Assembly (NCBI RefSeq): GCF_030687395.1
Contig: NZ_CP117430.1
Span: 310,001-374,000 of the forward strand
Source of the DNA: Pseudomonas wuhanensis
Lineage (GTDB): Bacteria; Pseudomonadota; Gammaproteobacteria; Pseudomonadales; Pseudomonadaceae
DNA: 64,000 nucleotides
Direction: 5' to 3'
Position numbers and translations under genes: made by a program. Under the pieces are notes generated by a model. It saw only the letters and a list, made by a program, of their open reading frames with translations, was not told the origin of the DNA and did not search any database. Each line of letters opens with the position of its first letter. Positions within the stretch are counted from its first letter, which is position 1. Positions 63,505 to 64,000 of the stretch are shown piece by piece.

Positions 63505-64000
63505 ATGCTCAATACGCTGCGCAAGATCGTCCAGGAAGTTAACTCCGCCAAGGATCTCAAGGCGGCGTTGGGGATTATTGTGTTGCGCGTCAAAGAGGCC
63601 ATGGGCAGCCAGGTCTGCTCGGTCTACCTGCTTGACCCAGAGACCAACCGCTTCGTGCTGATGGCCACCGAGGGCTTGAACAAGCGCTCGATCGGCAAGG
63701 TCAGCATGGCACCCAACGAAGGTCTGGTCGGCCTGGTCGGCACGCGTGAAGAACCCCTGAACCTCGAAAACGCCGCGGATCACCCGCGCTACCGTTACTT
63801 CGCCGAGACCGGTGAAGAACGCTACGCTTCGTTCCTCGGGGCGCCGATCATTCACCACCGTCGCGTTGTCGGCGTGTTGGTCATTCAGCAAAAAGAACGC
63901 CGCCAGTTCGATGAAGGTGAAGAAGCCTTCCTCGTGACCATGAGCGCGCAACTTGCCGGCGTTATCGCCCACGCCGAGGCCACCGGTTCGATCCGTGGGC
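63505..64000 (+). CDS. ptsP: Phosphoenolpyruvate-protein phosphotransferase PtsP (partial)
   Basis: The first 165 residues of Enzyme I-Ntr, beginning MLNTLRKIVQEVNSAKDLKA. The N-terminal GAF domain is complete within the window (about residues 20-155, SVYLLDPETNRFVLMATEG and FLGAPIIHHRRVVGVLVIQQ). The phosphotransfer domains lie beyond the window edge. It would regulate nitrogen-related phosphotransfer and, in pseudomonads, polymer and quorum traits. Confidence 0.95.
   Translation, partial: MLNTLRKIVQEVNSAKDLKAALGIIVLRVKEAMGSQVCSVYLLDPETNRFVLMATEGLNKRSIGKVSMAPNEGLVGLVGTREEPLNLENAADHPRYRYFAETGEERYASFLGAPIIHHRRVVGVLVIQQKERRQFDEGEEAFLVTMSAQLAGVIAHAEATGSIRG

Overview
The window is a chromosomal segment of a Pseudomonas, most likely of the P. 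fluorescens group. Supporting this are GC-rich DNA, a conserved block running from a HlyD-type adaptor through fau, 6S RNA, zapA, pepP, ubiH, gcvTHP, argE and argA, a complete spu polyamine cluster, a sulfonate (lsfA-ssu) island, and many copies of the short palindromic GTGGGAGCGGGCTTGCCCGC (REP) repeat typical of that group. No tRNA, rRNA, insertion sequence, prophage or CRISPR array was seen.

Layout. 1-7.6 kb holds a truncated HlyD adaptor, an EVE-domain protein, a 49-residue small protein, 5-formyl-THF cyclo-ligase, 6S RNA, zapA and its small coiled-coil partner, and the divergent ygfB-like gene, pepP, ubiH, ubiI operon. 7.8-10.7 kb is a ferric iron ABC transporter (binding protein and fused permease) split by a three-hairpin repeat. 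10.8-15.5 kb is the glycine cleavage system (gcvT, gcvH, gcvP). 15.6-20.8 kb holds a small secreted protein, a decayed nfeD, an orphan GspE-family ATPase, a small uncharacterised protein, an Lrp/AsnC regulator and a CYTH/CHAD phosphatase. 21-23.6 kb is argE and argA. 23.6-31.4 kb is the organosulfur region: a tauA remnant with a large internal deletion, an OprD-family porin, lsfA and ssuEADCBF. 31.6-43.4 kb holds a TetR regulator and the polyamine region: a glutamylpolyamine synthetase divergent from spuA, spuB and spuC, followed by the uptake system spuDEFGH. 43.5-56.7 kb contains a divergent HD-hydrolase/GlxA-type regulator pair, an AHL-acylase-like Ntn hydrolase, several small uncharacterised families, and serA divergent from a D-2-hydroxyglutarate dehydrogenase plus a FAH-family hydrolase. 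57-64 kb has a tandem pair of SdiA-regulated (YjiK-like) proteins, rpiA, ilvA, a small membrane protein, a HAD phosphatase, rppH and the start of ptsP.

The genes form several coherent modules. One imports sulfonates and strips their sulfur, one imports and gamma-glutamylates polyamines for catabolism, one cleaves glycine to one-carbon units, and one recycles the 2-hydroxyglutarate by-product of serine synthesis. Between the modules lie about a dozen REP doublets and three other palindromic repeat families. Two of those elements sit inside operons, between a periplasmic binding protein gene and the next transporter gene. No clearly novel multi-gene system was found. The best leads are the two decayed genes, the intra-operon palindromes, the three-copy 136-bp element and the small ORFs.
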